The notes: generated by a model not told the origin, from the letters alone. A DNA stretch of 64,000 nucleotides from JABCPE02 sp963518845 (GCA_963518845.1 CAUQKV010000010.1:1-64000); one strand, 5' to 3'; shown: positions 18,180-27,255, numbered from the stretch's first letter. Numbers and translations: made by a program.

Positions 18180-19034
18180 GTGATAAAGAATGTTTTGTGG
18201 GATTTTGTTTCTTTTTTGAAACATCCCAAAGATGTACAGACAAAAGAAAGTTTTAAAAGGAAATTACAAACAATTTTCATTCTTTTGGTGGGCAAAATGT
18301 GTGTTTTTTGTTTTGTCTTAATGCCCTTGAATGATTTGGTGGAACATTTTGTTTCTACCGACTCAAAACTTGATTTACATAAAAAGAGCATTACTTCTGC
18401 TATTTTTATTGCTGTTGTTTTAGCACCTGTTTTTGAGGAGATTGGATTTAGATTGATTTTAAGGAGAAATTTTCCTATAAAGTATATTTTCAGTCAAAAA
18501 CTTTGGGACAAGATATTTCCTTTCTTGGTGTATGCTTCATCTGTGATTTTTGGTTTTGGTCATCTTACCAATTATACTAATGATGGTTTTTGGTTTTATG
18601 TTTTTTCTCCCATTATTATCTCATATCAGTTGATAGGAGGTTTGGTAACAGCTTTTATTCGAGTGAAATACAATTTATTTTACGGAATGCTTTATCATTC
18701 ATTATGGAATATATTGGCAATTTTTCCATTGATTTTTATAGATAATTTTTCTTCTCCCTATCAAGAAAAAACAGAAAAATACAGCATAGAAATTTCTGAA
18801 AAACACTTTTTTGATGAAGATGAAAAGCAGGTTTTTAAAATAGACAGTCTTCAAGGGAAAATTTATAAAATAGAAGTGGAGCAGTATTCTTTTCAGCATT
18901 TTTTGGATTCGCTTTATCAAGGAAACAAATACCAAATAAATGATGCTTTTATCAAAATGAAATTTGATTCCCAGAAAGGCGTAACCAAGGAAGGATTCAT
19001 AGAAATCCTGAAAAAAGAATATAATATAGACTGA
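18180..19034 (+). CDS. CPBP family intramembrane metalloprotease (CAAX/Abi type)
   Basis: A 284-residue polytopic membrane protein read from GTG 18180, the base right after the stop of the upstream gene, so translation is likely coupled. The three CPBP motifs are present: EEIGFR (EExxxR, about 87-92), FGFGHLTNY (FxxxH-type, about 122) and MLYHSLWN (HxxxN, about 171-178). This gives the Glu/His/His/Asn active site of the Rce1-like glutamic/metalloprotease family. Bacterial members are linked to bacteriocin self-immunity or envelope protein processing; no bacteriocin gene is visible here. The C-terminal 80 residues are soluble and unrecognised. Confidence 0.85.
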   Translation: MIKNVLWDFVSFLKHPKDVQTKESFKRKLQTIFILLVGKMCVFCFVLMPLNDLVEHFVSTDSKLDLHKKSITSAIFIAVVLAPVFEEIGFRLILRRNFPIKYIFSQKLWDKIFPFLVYASSVIFGFGHLTNYTNDGFWFYVFSPIIISYQLIGGLVTAFIRVKYNLFYGMLYHSLWNILAIFPLIFIDNFSSPYQEKTEKYSIEISEKHFFDEDEKQVFKIDSLQGKIYKIEVEQYSFQHFLDSLYQGNKYQINDAFIKMKFDSQKGVTKEGFIEILKKEYNID

Positions 19035-19049
19035 GAAGTCAGTTTTTTG

Positions 19050-20312
19050 TTATATAAATCTCCCGTCCTGCCGCAGAGGAAATACGCCTAAAATCTGCCC
19101 TTTGGTATCGCAGAGGATGCCGATTTTTTCGCGGTCAAGGCTGGATATTTTTTCATCTTTTAGGAATTTGGATATTTTCTTTTTTCCGAACATTCCTTTC
19201 GGTTGAAAAATGTCTCCTTCTTTGGGTTTTCTCAGTTCAAAGGGAGGAAAGACTTTCTCTTTGTTGAAAAGCCAAGGTTTAGAATTTTGGATTCTGAAAT
19301 CCTCTATTTTGTAGAATTTTTCCGTTTCGGAGAAACTGATTTCGGTGGGAAATTCAGATTCTTTTTCTTCGTTTTTAGGAATGATGATGAGGTCTGTGTA
19401 ATCTATTTTTAGAGAAAAATCTTTGCTGAAAAACACCTTTCCTGTCTCGGCTGAAAATATTTTCTGAATTTCTGTCTCGCTGCCGAATCCGAATTTATTC
19501 AGAATCTCAAATTTTATTATATCCTGTGTTTCAGCTAGTTTTTCTTTATTGAAAATCAGCCAGTTGTCATTTTCTGTTCCGTTTTCAGCGATGAATTCTT
19601 CGGCTTTTTGTTTGATGAAATCACTGCTTTGCTGGATTATACAGAGACTTTTACTAAAATTCTGAATAAAATTAGAATCCGCCTTTACCAGCTCTGGAAC
19701 GATGAGGTTTCGGATTTTGTTTCTCAGATAATCATTTTTTTTGTTAGAAATATCCTCACGGAAAGGCACCGAATTTTTCTCCGCAAAATCATAGATTTCT
19801 TCCTTTGTGAAAGCCAAAAGCGGGCGCAGAATTTTGTTTTCATTTGCTGGGATGCCGCTCAGTCCTTTCAAACCGCTTCCACGCATCAGGTTGATGAAAA
19901 ATGTTTCCAGCTGGTCATTCAGATGGTGGGCAGTCGCTATGAAATTTATGCTGTTTTCTTGACAAATTTGATGAAAAAAACGATACCTCAGCTCTCTCGC
20001 CCAGAGCTGTATAGAGCCATTTTCGGGCTTGTTGTCCTTTTCTGAAACGGAATAGATAAACAGCGGAATTTCATGTTTTTCGCAGTAGTCTTCTACTAGT
20101 TTTTGGTCTAAATCAGAGTCTTCACCGCGCAACTTGTAGTTGATATGTGCCGCTGAAATTATAAAGTCCGATTGCTCTGCGCTTCTCTTTCGGAAAAGGT
20201 CAAGCATGACCATAGAATCAGCGCCTCCACTCACCGTGAGGAGGATTTTCTTTTGTGTAAAATCTCTAGTGATTTTGTTTATTTCTTCATTAAAAGAATC
20301 AAAACTAAGCAT
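19050..20312 (-). CDS. tilS: tRNA(Ile)-lysidine synthase
   Basis: This 420-residue N-type ATP pyrophosphatase converts C34 of the tRNA-Ile(CAU) anticodon to lysidine, so that it reads AUA. The PP-loop LTVSGGADSMVM lies at about residues 25-36. HLNDQLETFFINLMRGSGL and the Gly-Ile-Pro stretch are typical of TilS, and the C-terminal TilS domain includes PKGMFGKKKISKFLKD. The start ATG 20312 gives the usual short N-terminus before the PP-loop. It converges on the CPBP gene with only 15 nt between stops, and is divergent from the OmpA lipoprotein gene. TilS is essential in bacteria that use this tRNA. Confidence 0.95.
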   Translation of the reverse strand: MLSFDSFNEEINKITRDFTQKKILLTVSGGADSMVMLDLFRKRSAEQSDFIISAAHINYKLRGEDSDLDQKLVEDYCEKHEIPLFIYSVSEKDNKPENGSIQLWARELRYRFFHQICQENSINFIATAHHLNDQLETFFINLMRGSGLKGLSGIPANENKILRPLLAFTKEEIYDFAEKNSVPFREDISNKKNDYLRNKIRNLIVPELVKADSNFIQNFSKSLCIIQQSSDFIKQKAEEFIAENGTENDNWLIFNKEKLAETQDIIKFEILNKFGFGSETEIQKIFSAETGKVFFSKDFSLKIDYTDLIIIPKNEEKESEFPTEISFSETEKFYKIEDFRIQNSKPWLFNKEKVFPPFELRKPKEGDIFQPKGMFGKKKISKFLKDEKISSLDREKIGILCDTKGQILGVFPLRQDGRFI

Positions 20313-20375
20313 AAGACAAAAGTAATAAAAATAACAATAAATAGAGATAAAGTCCGTTATATCAAATAAAATTGT

Positions 20376-20383
20376 TACCTTTG
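20376..20383 (+). promoter_or_regulatory. Probable -7 box for the OmpA lipoprotein gene
   Basis: TACCTTTG matches TAnnTTTG and lies 28 nt before the start codon. The -33 region has no clean TTG at 19 nt. Confidence 0.45.
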
Positions 20384-20411
20384 GGCAACATAATTTAAAT
20401 ATTTTGATGAT

Positions 20412-21248
20412 ATGAAATTAATGAAAATGTTTGTCATCGGTACGGTGGCACTTACAGCGACATCTTGTGTTAGTAAAAAACAGTATGATATACTTAATAG
20501 CAACTATAAACAAGCAATAGAGAATGTAGCTGAAAGACAGAGAGAAATCCAAGATTTAAAGGCTAAAAACGCTAGTTTGCTTAGTGAAAATAATTTATTA
20601 AAAGAACAAAGCGCATCTCTAAAATCTTCTCTAGATGCATGTTTGTCTAATACAGGTAAATCTTCTTCTAATATTGATAAATTGGTAGGAGAAATCAATG
20701 CTTCTAATGCTTATATCAAGCAACTTACGAATGCTAAATTTAGAAATGACAGCTTGAATTTGGCTTTGTCTAATAAAATGAAGCGTTCACTGGACAATGT
20801 AGCTGATAAAGATGTAGAAGTAAAAGTATTGAAAGGAGTGGTGATGATTTCACTTTCTGATAAAATGCTTTACAAAACGGGAGATTATAATGTTCTTCCT
20901 GCTGCACAAGAAGTGCTAGGAAAAGTAGCAAAAGTAATCAATGATTACGATAAATACTCTGTTTTGATAGAAGGAAATACGGATAATGTGCCGTTAAACT
21001 CGTCTAACTTACCAAGAGACAACTGGGATTTATCAGCGCTTAGAGCAACTGCGATAGCGAAAATCCTACAAACTAAATTTGGGGTAAATCCATCTAGAAT
21101 AACAGCTGGTGGTAGAAGTGAATACAACCCTAAATCTACTAATATGAGTGTTTCTGGTAGAGCAGAAAACAGAAGAACGGAGATTATCATCATGCCGAAG
21201 CTGGAGGAATTCATGCAGCTTATGGATGTAGCTCCTGTGAAAAAATAG
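20412..21248 (+). CDS. OmpA-family peptidoglycan-binding lipoprotein
   Basis: A 278-residue lipoprotein with signal MKLMKMFVIGTVALTATSC (lipobox Cys19). A coiled coil follows (about 30-120, heptads rich in Leu, Glu and Asn), and then an OmpA C-terminal domain (about 135-265) with IEGNTDNVPL, NWDLSALRA and the NRRTEI motif containing the Arg that binds diaminopimelate. It should tie the outer membrane to peptidoglycan. The gene has its own promoter and terminator, so it is monocistronic. Pal is a related protein, but the long coiled coil is not Pal-like. Confidence 0.92.
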   Translation: MKLMKMFVIGTVALTATSCVSKKQYDILNSNYKQAIENVAERQREIQDLKAKNASLLSENNLLKEQSASLKSSLDACLSNTGKSSSNIDKLVGEINASNAYIKQLTNAKFRNDSLNLALSNKMKRSLDNVADKDVEVKVLKGVVMISLSDKMLYKTGDYNVLPAAQEVLGKVAKVINDYDKYSVLIEGNTDNVPLNSSNLPRDNWDLSALRATAIAKILQTKFGVNPSRITAGGRSEYNPKSTNMSVSGRAENRRTEIIIMPKLEEFMQLMDVAPVKK

Positions 21249-21267
21249 TGAAATTAAAATTCAGAAA

Positions 21268-21297
21268 AACCTTAGAAATCTCTAAGGTTTTTTTATT
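21268..21297 (+). terminator. Terminator of the OmpA lipoprotein gene
   Basis: AACCTTAGA (21268-21276) pairs with TCTAAGGTT (21281-21289) around a four-base loop, followed by a T-run. Confidence 0.85.
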
Positions 21298-21321
21298 TTT
21301 GACGCATAAATCATCAGAGGA

Positions 21322-21969
21322 ATGAGTTTTTTTAGTGAATTGAGTCCAGAAATGGATGATTATTTGGAGAAATACTGCTCTCAGGAACCAGAACTTTTGG
21401 CAAGATTGAGAGAGGAGACCTATCGTGTGACAGAGCAGCCGCATATGATTTCAGGGAAACAGCAGGGGCGTTTTTTGGCGATTGTTTCTAAATTTTTGTC
21501 ACCTAAAAATATTTTAGAAATAGGGACTTTTACAGGTTATGCCACGCTTTGTTTGGCTGAGGGATTGGCTGAGAATGGGAGAATCACGACACTGGATATC
21601 AATGAGGAATTGTCCTATTTGCCGAAGAAATATTTTGCGGAAAGTGATTTTGCAGAGAAAATAAATTTTTGTCTTCAAGATGGAAGAGAGTTTCTCCAAA
21701 ATACTGATGAAATGTATGATTTGGTATTTATAGATGGAAACAAGGCGGCGTATGTGGATTATCTCAATTTGATAAAACCCAGACTCAGAAGCGGCGGAGT
21801 GGTGCTGTTTGATAATGTTCTTTGGTATGGGAAAGTTTTGGAGGAAAATCCAAAGAGCAAAATGACAAAAAAAATAAAAGAACTAAACGAAATAGTCTCC
21901 AAAGATGGTGATTTTGAAAATCTTATACTACCTTTGCGAGATGGAATAAATCTCATCAGAAAGAAATAA
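21322..21969 (+). CDS. O-methyltransferase (catechol-OMT-like)
   Basis: A 215-residue SAM-dependent methyltransferase of the O-methyltransferase family 3 (PF01596). Motif I reads ILEIGTFTGYATL (about 64-76), followed by TTLDINEE, the metal-site Asp in VFIDGNKAAYVDYL (about 135) and GGVVLFDNVLW (about 158). These enzymes methylate catechol-type or other hydroxyl groups and need a divalent metal; the substrate here is unknown. It heads a likely transcript with the NlpC/P60 gene 37 nt downstream and waaA beyond. Confidence 0.9.
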   Translation: MSFFSELSPEMDDYLEKYCSQEPELLARLREETYRVTEQPHMISGKQQGRFLAIVSKFLSPKNILEIGTFTGYATLCLAEGLAENGRITTLDINEELSYLPKKYFAESDFAEKINFCLQDGREFLQNTDEMYDLVFIDGNKAAYVDYLNLIKPRLRSGGVVLFDNVLWYGKVLEENPKSKMTKKIKELNEIVSKDGDFENLILPLRDGINLIRKK

Positions 21970-22006
21970 TATTTTAGAAGGTGAGTTTAGTGATAAATAA
22001 AAGATT

Positions 22007-22735
22007 ATGATAATGAAAGCCATTGCTAGTGTGTCAGTAGTTCCTGTGAGGGCGGAAAACTCGGACAGAGCCGAAATTGTGACTCAGCTTTTGTTTGGCG
22101 AGAGTTGTGATATTTTAGAAGTGGATAAAAACTGGACGAAGATAAAAATTCATTTTGATGGATACGAAGGCTGGGTGGATACCAAGCAGGTTTTACCGAT
22201 TTCTGATGCCGATTTTATCAAAAGAAAAACAAAAACTGTCACAGAGAATTTTATAAATTATCAGCATAATGGAGAAAAAACGCTGCTTTCCATAGGTTCT
22301 GAAATAGAGTCTGATAATCAAGAAGATGCAAAGAAAAACTTTGATAAAGAAAACCTGAAAAAAACAGCCTTAGAGTTTCTAAATGTTCCCTATCTGTGGG
22401 GCGGGAGAAGTTTTTTTGGGATAGATTGCAGTGGTTTTACCCAGATTGTTTATAAAGTGAATGGCATTCAGCTGCCGCGTGATGCGTATCAGCAGGCTGA
22501 GCTGGGAGAGGTTTTGGATTTTATCGAAGAGGCTGAAATCGGTGATTTGGCGTTTTTCGAGAACGAAGAAGGCAGAATTATCCATGTGGGCATCATGCTG
22601 GAAAATCAAAAAATCATACATGCTCATGGAAAAGTGAGGATAGACGATCTGGACTGCATAGGGATTTTTAACAAAGACCAAAACAAACACACGCACAAAC
22701 TGAGATTTGTGAAAAGAATTTGCCCAAACCCATAA
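22007..22735 (+). CDS. SH3b and NlpC/P60 (C40) peptidase
   Basis: A 242-residue putative murein peptidase. Residues 1-65 form a bacterial SH3-like domain (DGYEGWVDTKQVLP), and residues about 112-240 an NlpC/P60 domain with WGGRSFFGIDCSGF (catalytic Cys141), GRIIHVGIML (His) and IIHAHGKV (third residue). Members cut gamma-D-Glu-diaminopimelate bonds in peptide stems. No signal peptide is evident, which suggests a cytoplasmic role such as recycling of murein tripeptides, like YkfC-type enzymes (inference). ATG 22007 and 22013 are both possible starts. The stop is 3 nt before the waaA start. Confidence 0.88.
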   Translation: MIMKAIASVSVVPVRAENSDRAEIVTQLLFGESCDILEVDKNWTKIKIHFDGYEGWVDTKQVLPISDADFIKRKTKTVTENFINYQHNGEKTLLSIGSEIESDNQEDAKKNFDKENLKKTALEFLNVPYLWGGRSFFGIDCSGFTQIVYKVNGIQLPRDAYQQAELGEVLDFIEEAEIGDLAFFENEEGRIIHVGIMLENQKIIHAHGKVRIDDLDCIGIFNKDQNKHTHKLRFVKRICPNP

Positions 22736-22738
22736 GAA

Positions 22739-23965
22739 ATGATTTTTTATAACCTTTTTATCTGTCTGTTTTCTTTTGGATTAAAAGTTTTTTCGTGGTT
22801 TAATGAAAAAGCCAAAAAAGGAGTGGATGGACGAAAAGAAAGCCTGAAAATAGTTCAGGAAAAGCTAAAAAATCAGAAAGTGATATGGATGCACTCGGCA
22901 AGTCTGGGCGAGTATGAGCAGGGGCTTCCTGTCTTAGAAAAACTAAAAAACGAATACCCAGATTATAAAATTTTAGTAACTTTTTTTTCTCCGTCTGGCT
23001 ACGAAAATGTAGTCAAAAAACAGCATATTGCCGATGCAGTGTGCTATCTTCCGTTTGACAAAAATTCTACAATACAGGAGTTTATTTCTCAGTTTGACAC
23101 CAAAATTTTCTTTACCGTAAAATACGATTTTTGGTATCATCTCCTTCGTGAGCTGCACAGAAAGGGGACGAAGATTTTTGTGGTTTCGGCATTGTTTTAT
23201 GAGAAGCAGATTTTTTTCAAACCTTATGGAAAGTGGTTCGTAAACGAACTGAAAAAAAATGTAGATTGGTTTTTTCATCAGACAGCACACTCGGAGCAGC
23301 TTGCCAAAAATATAGGATTGGTGCAGTCTTCCATTTCTGGAGATACCCGTTTTGACCGAGTAAAGCAAATTCAAAATCGGGATAATTTTGTGGAATTTAT
23401 CCAAGAATTCAAAGGAGATAAACCACTTGTGATCTTTGGAAGTTCTTGGAAATCAGAAGAAAAAATAGCTGATGAAATTGCTGATAAAATAGATGCCAAA
23501 ATCATCATCGCACCGCATGATATTAAGCGAAATATTGAGTTTCAGAACGAAAAACAAATTTTGAAATATTCTGAAAGGAAAGCCAAAGAAACACAAGAAA
23601 AATCAGCTGAAATCCTGATAATAGACAGTATAGGGCTTCTTTCTAAAATTTATTCTTATGCTGATTTGGCGGTTGTGGGAGGCGGTTTTCATGACAAGGG
23701 ACTCCATAATATTTTAGAAGCGGCTACTTTCGGTGTGCCCGTTATATTTGGGAATCATTACAAAAAAAATCCAGAAGCGGATAACCTCATCAGCGCCAAT
23801 GGAGGGAAATCTTTTGAAAACGAAAAAGAAGCTTCAGATTTTATTGTAAAATTATTAAAAGATAAAGCACTTCTACATGAAATGGCTGAAAAAGCGAAAG
23901 ATTTTGTAAATTCTCAGCCTAATGCGACTGAAATTATTTTACAGAAAATCAGGTCATATATATGA
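22739..23965 (+). CDS. waaA: 3-deoxy-D-manno-octulosonic acid (Kdo) transferase
   Basis: A 408-residue inner-membrane-associated glycosyltransferase (GT30) that adds Kdo to lipid IVA in lipopolysaccharide synthesis. It has an N-terminal hydrophobic anchor (MIFYNLFICLFSFGLKVFSW), then HSASLGEYEQG with the catalytic Glu (about residue 60), KYDFWYHLL, an IIAPHDIKRN segment, and the nucleotide-binding end VVGGGFHDKGLHNILEAA. Length is slightly below the 420-425 of enterobacterial enzymes. It follows the C40 gene by 3 nt. No kdsA/kdsB is close by. Confidence 0.94.
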   Translation: MIFYNLFICLFSFGLKVFSWFNEKAKKGVDGRKESLKIVQEKLKNQKVIWMHSASLGEYEQGLPVLEKLKNEYPDYKILVTFFSPSGYENVVKKQHIADAVCYLPFDKNSTIQEFISQFDTKIFFTVKYDFWYHLLRELHRKGTKIFVVSALFYEKQIFFKPYGKWFVNELKKNVDWFFHQTAHSEQLAKNIGLVQSSISGDTRFDRVKQIQNRDNFVEFIQEFKGDKPLVIFGSSWKSEEKIADEIADKIDAKIIIAPHDIKRNIEFQNEKQILKYSERKAKETQEKSAEILIIDSIGLLSKIYSYADLAVVGGGFHDKGLHNILEAATFGVPVIFGNHYKKNPEADNLISANGGKSFENEKEASDFIVKLLKDKALLHEMAEKAKDFVNSQPNATEIILQKIRSYI

Positions 23966-24023
23966 TATTATAATTTTTTTTGTAACTTTGATATCTGTTT
24001 AACCAAATAAAGTAAGAAAAACA

Positions 24024-24638
24024 ATGAATAACAAAGGGTGTTTTGGAATAGGATTAGTGGGACTTATCGTCATTATTGTGCTTGTTGCAGTGGTAGGATT
24101 TTGGGGAGTAGGAAAATACAATGGTCTAGTGCAAGAGAATAATAATGTTCTCAATAAATGGTCTAATGTAGAGACAGTTTATCAAAAAAGAGCAAACCTG
24201 ATTCCAAATCTACAAAATACAGTAAAATCTTATGCTAAATTCGAGCAGGAAACCTTAACTAAAGTAGTAGAGGCAAGGTCTAAAGCTACCCAAATTACCA
24301 TAGACCCTACCAATATGACGGAAGAAGATATGGCCAAGTTCCAGAAAGCGCAAGGGGAACTGAGCAGCTCATTGGGTAGATTGATGATGGTAGCAGAGCA
24401 GTATCCAGATCTAAAAGCAGACCAGCAGTATATCAACTTCCAAAGAGAATATATTGCCATAGAGAATAGTATCAGAACGGAAACAGTTTATTATAATGAT
24501 GCTGTTACAACATTTAATAATAAAGTAGAGACTTTCCCTACAAGTCTGATAGTTGCAATGTTTTCTAAATTTAAAGCAAAACCTTATTTCAAAGCTGACG
24601 AAGGAGCTTCTAAAGCACCAGAGGTATTTAAAGACTAA
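24024..24638 (+). CDS. LemA family protein
   Basis: A 204-residue membrane-anchored protein with one N-terminal transmembrane helix (about 8-27, IGLVGLIVIIVLVAVVGFWG) and a four-helix LemA body. YNGLVQENNNVLNKWSNVE, YQKRANLIPNL and YNDAVTTFNNKVETFP are typical. The function of LemA proteins is not settled. It is the first gene of a lemA-TPM-TPM operon (5 nt to the next start), an arrangement common across bacteria. A -7-like TAACTTTG sits at 23983-23990. Confidence 0.93.
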   Translation: MNNKGCFGIGLVGLIVIIVLVAVVGFWGVGKYNGLVQENNNVLNKWSNVETVYQKRANLIPNLQNTVKSYAKFEQETLTKVVEARSKATQITIDPTNMTEEDMAKFQKAQGELSSSLGRLMMVAEQYPDLKADQQYINFQREYIAIENSIRTETVYYNDAVTTFNNKVETFPTSLIVAMFSKFKAKPYFKADEGASKAPEVFKD

Positions 24639-24643
24639 AAAAG

Positions 24644-25069
24644 ATGAACCATCTCTCAGACACTGATGTTTCGGCTTTGGTGGAAGCTATAAAAACTGCG
24701 GAGAACCACTCCACGGGAGAGATTCGTGTGCATATAGATTCTTCCACAGAGCAGGAGAATGAGCGTGTGGCATGGGAGGTTTTTGAGAAATTGCAAATGC
24801 ATGAAACCAAGGATAGAAATGCTGTCCTTTTTCATGTTAATTTTGATCAAAAATATCTGAGCATAATCGGAGACAAAGGTATCCATGAGAAAGTGTGCCA
24901 GAGTTTTTGGGATAAAATACATGCCGAGATGGTGGCGGATTTTGCGAAAGGTGACTATCTGCAAGGATTGAAAAATGGAATTTTAGCAACAGGAGTAGAA
25001 CTGAAAAAGTATTTTCCTGTCGGAGAGGAAAACCCAAATGAATTACCAGATGATATTACATTTTCTTAG
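24644..25069 (+). CDS. TPM-domain protein (short, soluble)
   Basis: A 141-residue protein consisting almost only of a TPM (TLP18.3/Psb32/MOLO-1) domain. VEAIKTAENHSTGEIRVHID is the standard start, and FHVNFDQKYLSIIGDKGIHEKV and the KGDYLQGLKNGI helix follow. No signal peptide is seen, so it is cytoplasmic or held at the membrane by partners. It lies between lemA and the second TPM gene and overlaps the latter by 32 nt. The role is unknown. Confidence 0.88.
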   Translation: MNHLSDTDVSALVEAIKTAENHSTGEIRVHIDSSTEQENERVAWEVFEKLQMHETKDRNAVLFHVNFDQKYLSIIGDKGIHEKVCQSFWDKIHAEMVADFAKGDYLQGLKNGILATGVELKKYFPVGEENPNELPDDITFS

Positions 25070-25844
25070 AGGTTTCATATGGGTTTTGTTGTTTAGTGTA
25101 GGCAGCGGTCTTTCAGCTCAGTATACTATCCCTGAGAAACCAAAAGTGCTTTATCCTGTGTATGATGAGGCGGGACTTCTTTCTTCGGAGGAAAAGGAAC
25201 TACTGAACCAGAAACTGATAAAATTTGAGGATAGCACATCTACAGAAATAGAGGTGGTTATCATTCCTTCCACGAAGGGGGAGGATATTAACTTTCTCGC
25301 TACTAGATTTGGGCAGATTTGGGGGATTGGAAAAAAAGGAGTGGATAATGGGGTCGTTTTTCTGATTGCTACCAAAGACAGACAAATTTCCATACAGCAG
25401 GGAAGGGCTGTGGAAAAATACCTGACAGCCTCTGTTGCTGGGCAGATTATAGATTACCTTATCATTCCCAAGTTCAAACAAGGGAAATGGTATGAGGGAA
25501 TAGATGAAGGGGTAAACGCCCTGATGCAAGCTACACAGGGGAAATTTAAACCGCAGAAAAAGAAAAAAGAAGAGGGAGATTTTGCAATGGTGGCTGTTTT
25601 AATTTTTGTTGCCTTTATTGTGATAATGATAATTTTAATCAAATATGGTGACAAAGGCGGCGGCGGACGAGGCGGCGGATATACTGATTTTGATGATGTT
25701 ATTATTTCCCGCAGGGGACGAAGCAGTTTCCCTGGGACATTTTGGGGCTTCCCATCTTCTGGTGGGGGAAGTTCAGGTGGAGGCTTCGGCGGTTTTGGAG
25801 GTGGAGGCACATTCGGTGGCGGTGGAGCCAGCGGTGGATGGTAA
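25038..25844 (+). CDS. TPM-domain membrane protein with Gly-rich C-terminus
   Basis: A 268-residue exported protein. A signal sequence or first helix (about 7-24) is followed by a TPM domain (about 33-165; VYDEAGLLSSEE, EVVIIPSTKGED and GVVFLIATKDRQI), a second transmembrane helix (about 183-202, VAVLIFVAFIVIMIILI) and a glycine/serine-rich tail ending GGGGASGGW. This layout is that of the YgcG family. The start at 25038 overlaps the upstream TPM gene by 32 nt; ATG 25050 is an alternative. The Gly-rich tail is typical of the family and not a sequencing artefact. Confidence 0.9.
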   Translation: MNYQMILHFLRGFIWVLLFSVGSGLSAQYTIPEKPKVLYPVYDEAGLLSSEEKELLNQKLIKFEDSTSTEIEVVIIPSTKGEDINFLATRFGQIWGIGKKGVDNGVVFLIATKDRQISIQQGRAVEKYLTASVAGQIIDYLIIPKFKQGKWYEGIDEGVNALMQATQGKFKPQKKKKEEGDFAMVAVLIFVAFIVIMIILIKYGDKGGGGRGGGYTDFDDVIISRRGRSSFPGTFWGFPSSGGGSSGGGFGGFGGGGTFGGGGASGGW

Positions 25845-25925
25845 AAGTTATATTGAATTGAGATTAAAAATGGGTTAATTTTTTGAAGGAGGTTTGTTTT
25901 ATGCTGAAATAAATTTTAATAACCA

Positions 25926-26858
25926 ATGAAAGAAAAAGTAGGAAACAAATTAGACATATTCAACATTGCAAAAGAAAGAAAAAGGAATGAAATTCTGGAA
26001 CGCATGAAAAGACAGAAAAAAGTTCCTTTGAAGGTTAAAGAAAACATAGAGCATAAAATAGTTATAGAAATAGATGATGATAAATCTAAATACTATATAA
26101 AACAAACCAATCTTCGGAAAGAAAAACTAAAAAAAATACGCCCATATCTTTTAGGTTTTGTATTTTTGGTAATGGCAGGAGCGATAGGATTTTTATCCCA
26201 GCAGTATCTGGAATTTCAGTATTATCTTTCCAAAAATGAGGAACTAGTAACACTTAGTAAAAAATATCTTGCAGAGCAGAAACAAAAAGAAGAGGAGCTG
26301 AAAGAACTACAAAATTTAACTTTAGATAATATAAATAATCTTCCTGAGGAAAGAAAAAACCTGATGCTGAACATCATCCCAAGTGGAAATCCTCTACTGA
26401 GGGAACTGGAAGTGACGAGTAATTTTGGAAATAGAACACATCCAATAAGTGGAGGAGTAAAACATCATAATGGAGTGGATTTGAGACTGGATACAGGAGA
26501 TGATGTCATCGCACCAGCCATGGGAAAAATTGCTTTTGCAGGAGAAAAAGGAGGTTATGGAAATACAGTTATCATAGAGCATGCATTTGGTTTTAAGACC
26601 CTTTATGCTCATTTGGATAGGATTTATGTAACGGTAGGTGAAATCGTAGGAAAAGGAAAAGTGATAGCCGCGGGTGGAAACTCGGGTAATTCCACAGGAC
26701 CGCATCTTCATTATGAAGTTTTATATGATAATGTGCATGTGGAACCAGAAAATTTTATAAATTGGGACAAGAGTAATTTCAATATAGTGTTTAACAATGA
26801 AAAAAATGTACAATGGGAATCTTTTCTAACAATAATGGGAAAAAATCAAACGAAATGA
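25926..26858 (+). CDS. M23 family metallopeptidase (LytM type)
   Basis: A 310-residue membrane-anchored murein endopeptidase. A basic cytoplasmic part of about 75 residues is followed by one transmembrane helix (about 77-95, PYLLGFVFLVMAGAIGFLS), a coiled coil (about 103-145) and an M23 domain (about 160-285) with the zinc ligands in HHNGVDL (HxxxD) and HLH (GPHLHYEV), so it should be active. Its 3' end overlaps the bactofilin gene by 46 nt. M23 peptidases and bactofilins are often paired and act together in cell-shape control, as in Helicobacter Csd/CcmA and Myxococcus; the same is likely here. Confidence 0.92.
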   Translation: MKEKVGNKLDIFNIAKERKRNEILERMKRQKKVPLKVKENIEHKIVIEIDDDKSKYYIKQTNLRKEKLKKIRPYLLGFVFLVMAGAIGFLSQQYLEFQYYLSKNEELVTLSKKYLAEQKQKEEELKELQNLTLDNINNLPEERKNLMLNIIPSGNPLLRELEVTSNFGNRTHPISGGVKHHNGVDLRLDTGDDVIAPAMGKIAFAGEKGGYGNTVIIEHAFGFKTLYAHLDRIYVTVGEIVGKGKVIAAGGNSGNSTGPHLHYEVLYDNVHVEPENFINWDKSNFNIVFNNEKNVQWESFLTIMGKNQTK

Positions 26859-27232
26859 GTGTGAATGTATCATCAAAAGGAGTAAATGTAATTGCTCCAG
26901 AAACCCACTTCAAAGGAGTGATAGAAACTAGCGCTATGACGCAGATAGAAGGCTTCTTCGAAGGAGATGTGAAATGTGAAAACACCCTGCACATAGGTAA
27001 GACAGGGAAAGTTAATGGAAATATCGTGGCAGATTCTATCTTCATTGATGGAGAAATCAAAGGAGATATATCTGCGGATAGAGTAGAGATTGGCGAAAAT
27101 GGACGAGTATATGCTAACATCATCTCGGCTTCGTTCGTTATCCATGAAGGAGCGAGATTCGAAGGGAATAAAAAGATGAAAATAGAGGAAAATACCTACA
27201 GTAGTCTTTCCACTTCTGATGATGATGAGTAA
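26813..27232 (+). CDS. Bactofilin
   Basis: A 139-residue polymer-forming cytoskeletal protein. The core is a right-handed beta-helix built from short Gly/Asp/Val repeats: GFFEGDVKCENTLHIG, GKVNGNIVADSIFIDG, GEIKGDISADRVEIG and GRVYANIISASFVIHEG. The N-terminal MGIFSNNNGKK is a short polar tail. ATG 26813 is used because such tails are normal in bactofilins, but ATG 26855 makes a tidy ATGA overlap with the M23 stop and is a real alternative. The overlap implies translational coupling with the peptidase. The gene ends before a strong terminator. Confidence 0.92.
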   Translation: MGIFSNNNGKKSNEMSVNVSSKGVNVIAPETHFKGVIETSAMTQIEGFFEGDVKCENTLHIGKTGKVNGNIVADSIFIDGEIKGDISADRVEIGENGRVYANIISASFVIHEGARFEGNKKMKIEENTYSSLSTSDDDE

Positions 27233-27255
27233 TCGTCTTTAAAAATTAAAACAAA

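Noticed and set aside
19029..19046. ACTGA-GAAG-TCAGT hairpin with T-run after the CPBP gene as a terminator
   Set aside because: The stem is only five base pairs and includes the stop codon; too weak to list as a feature.
25454..25878. Pro-rich and Gly/Ala-rich readings over the end of the second TPM gene
   Set aside because: They are shadows of the glycine-repeat tail in other frames.
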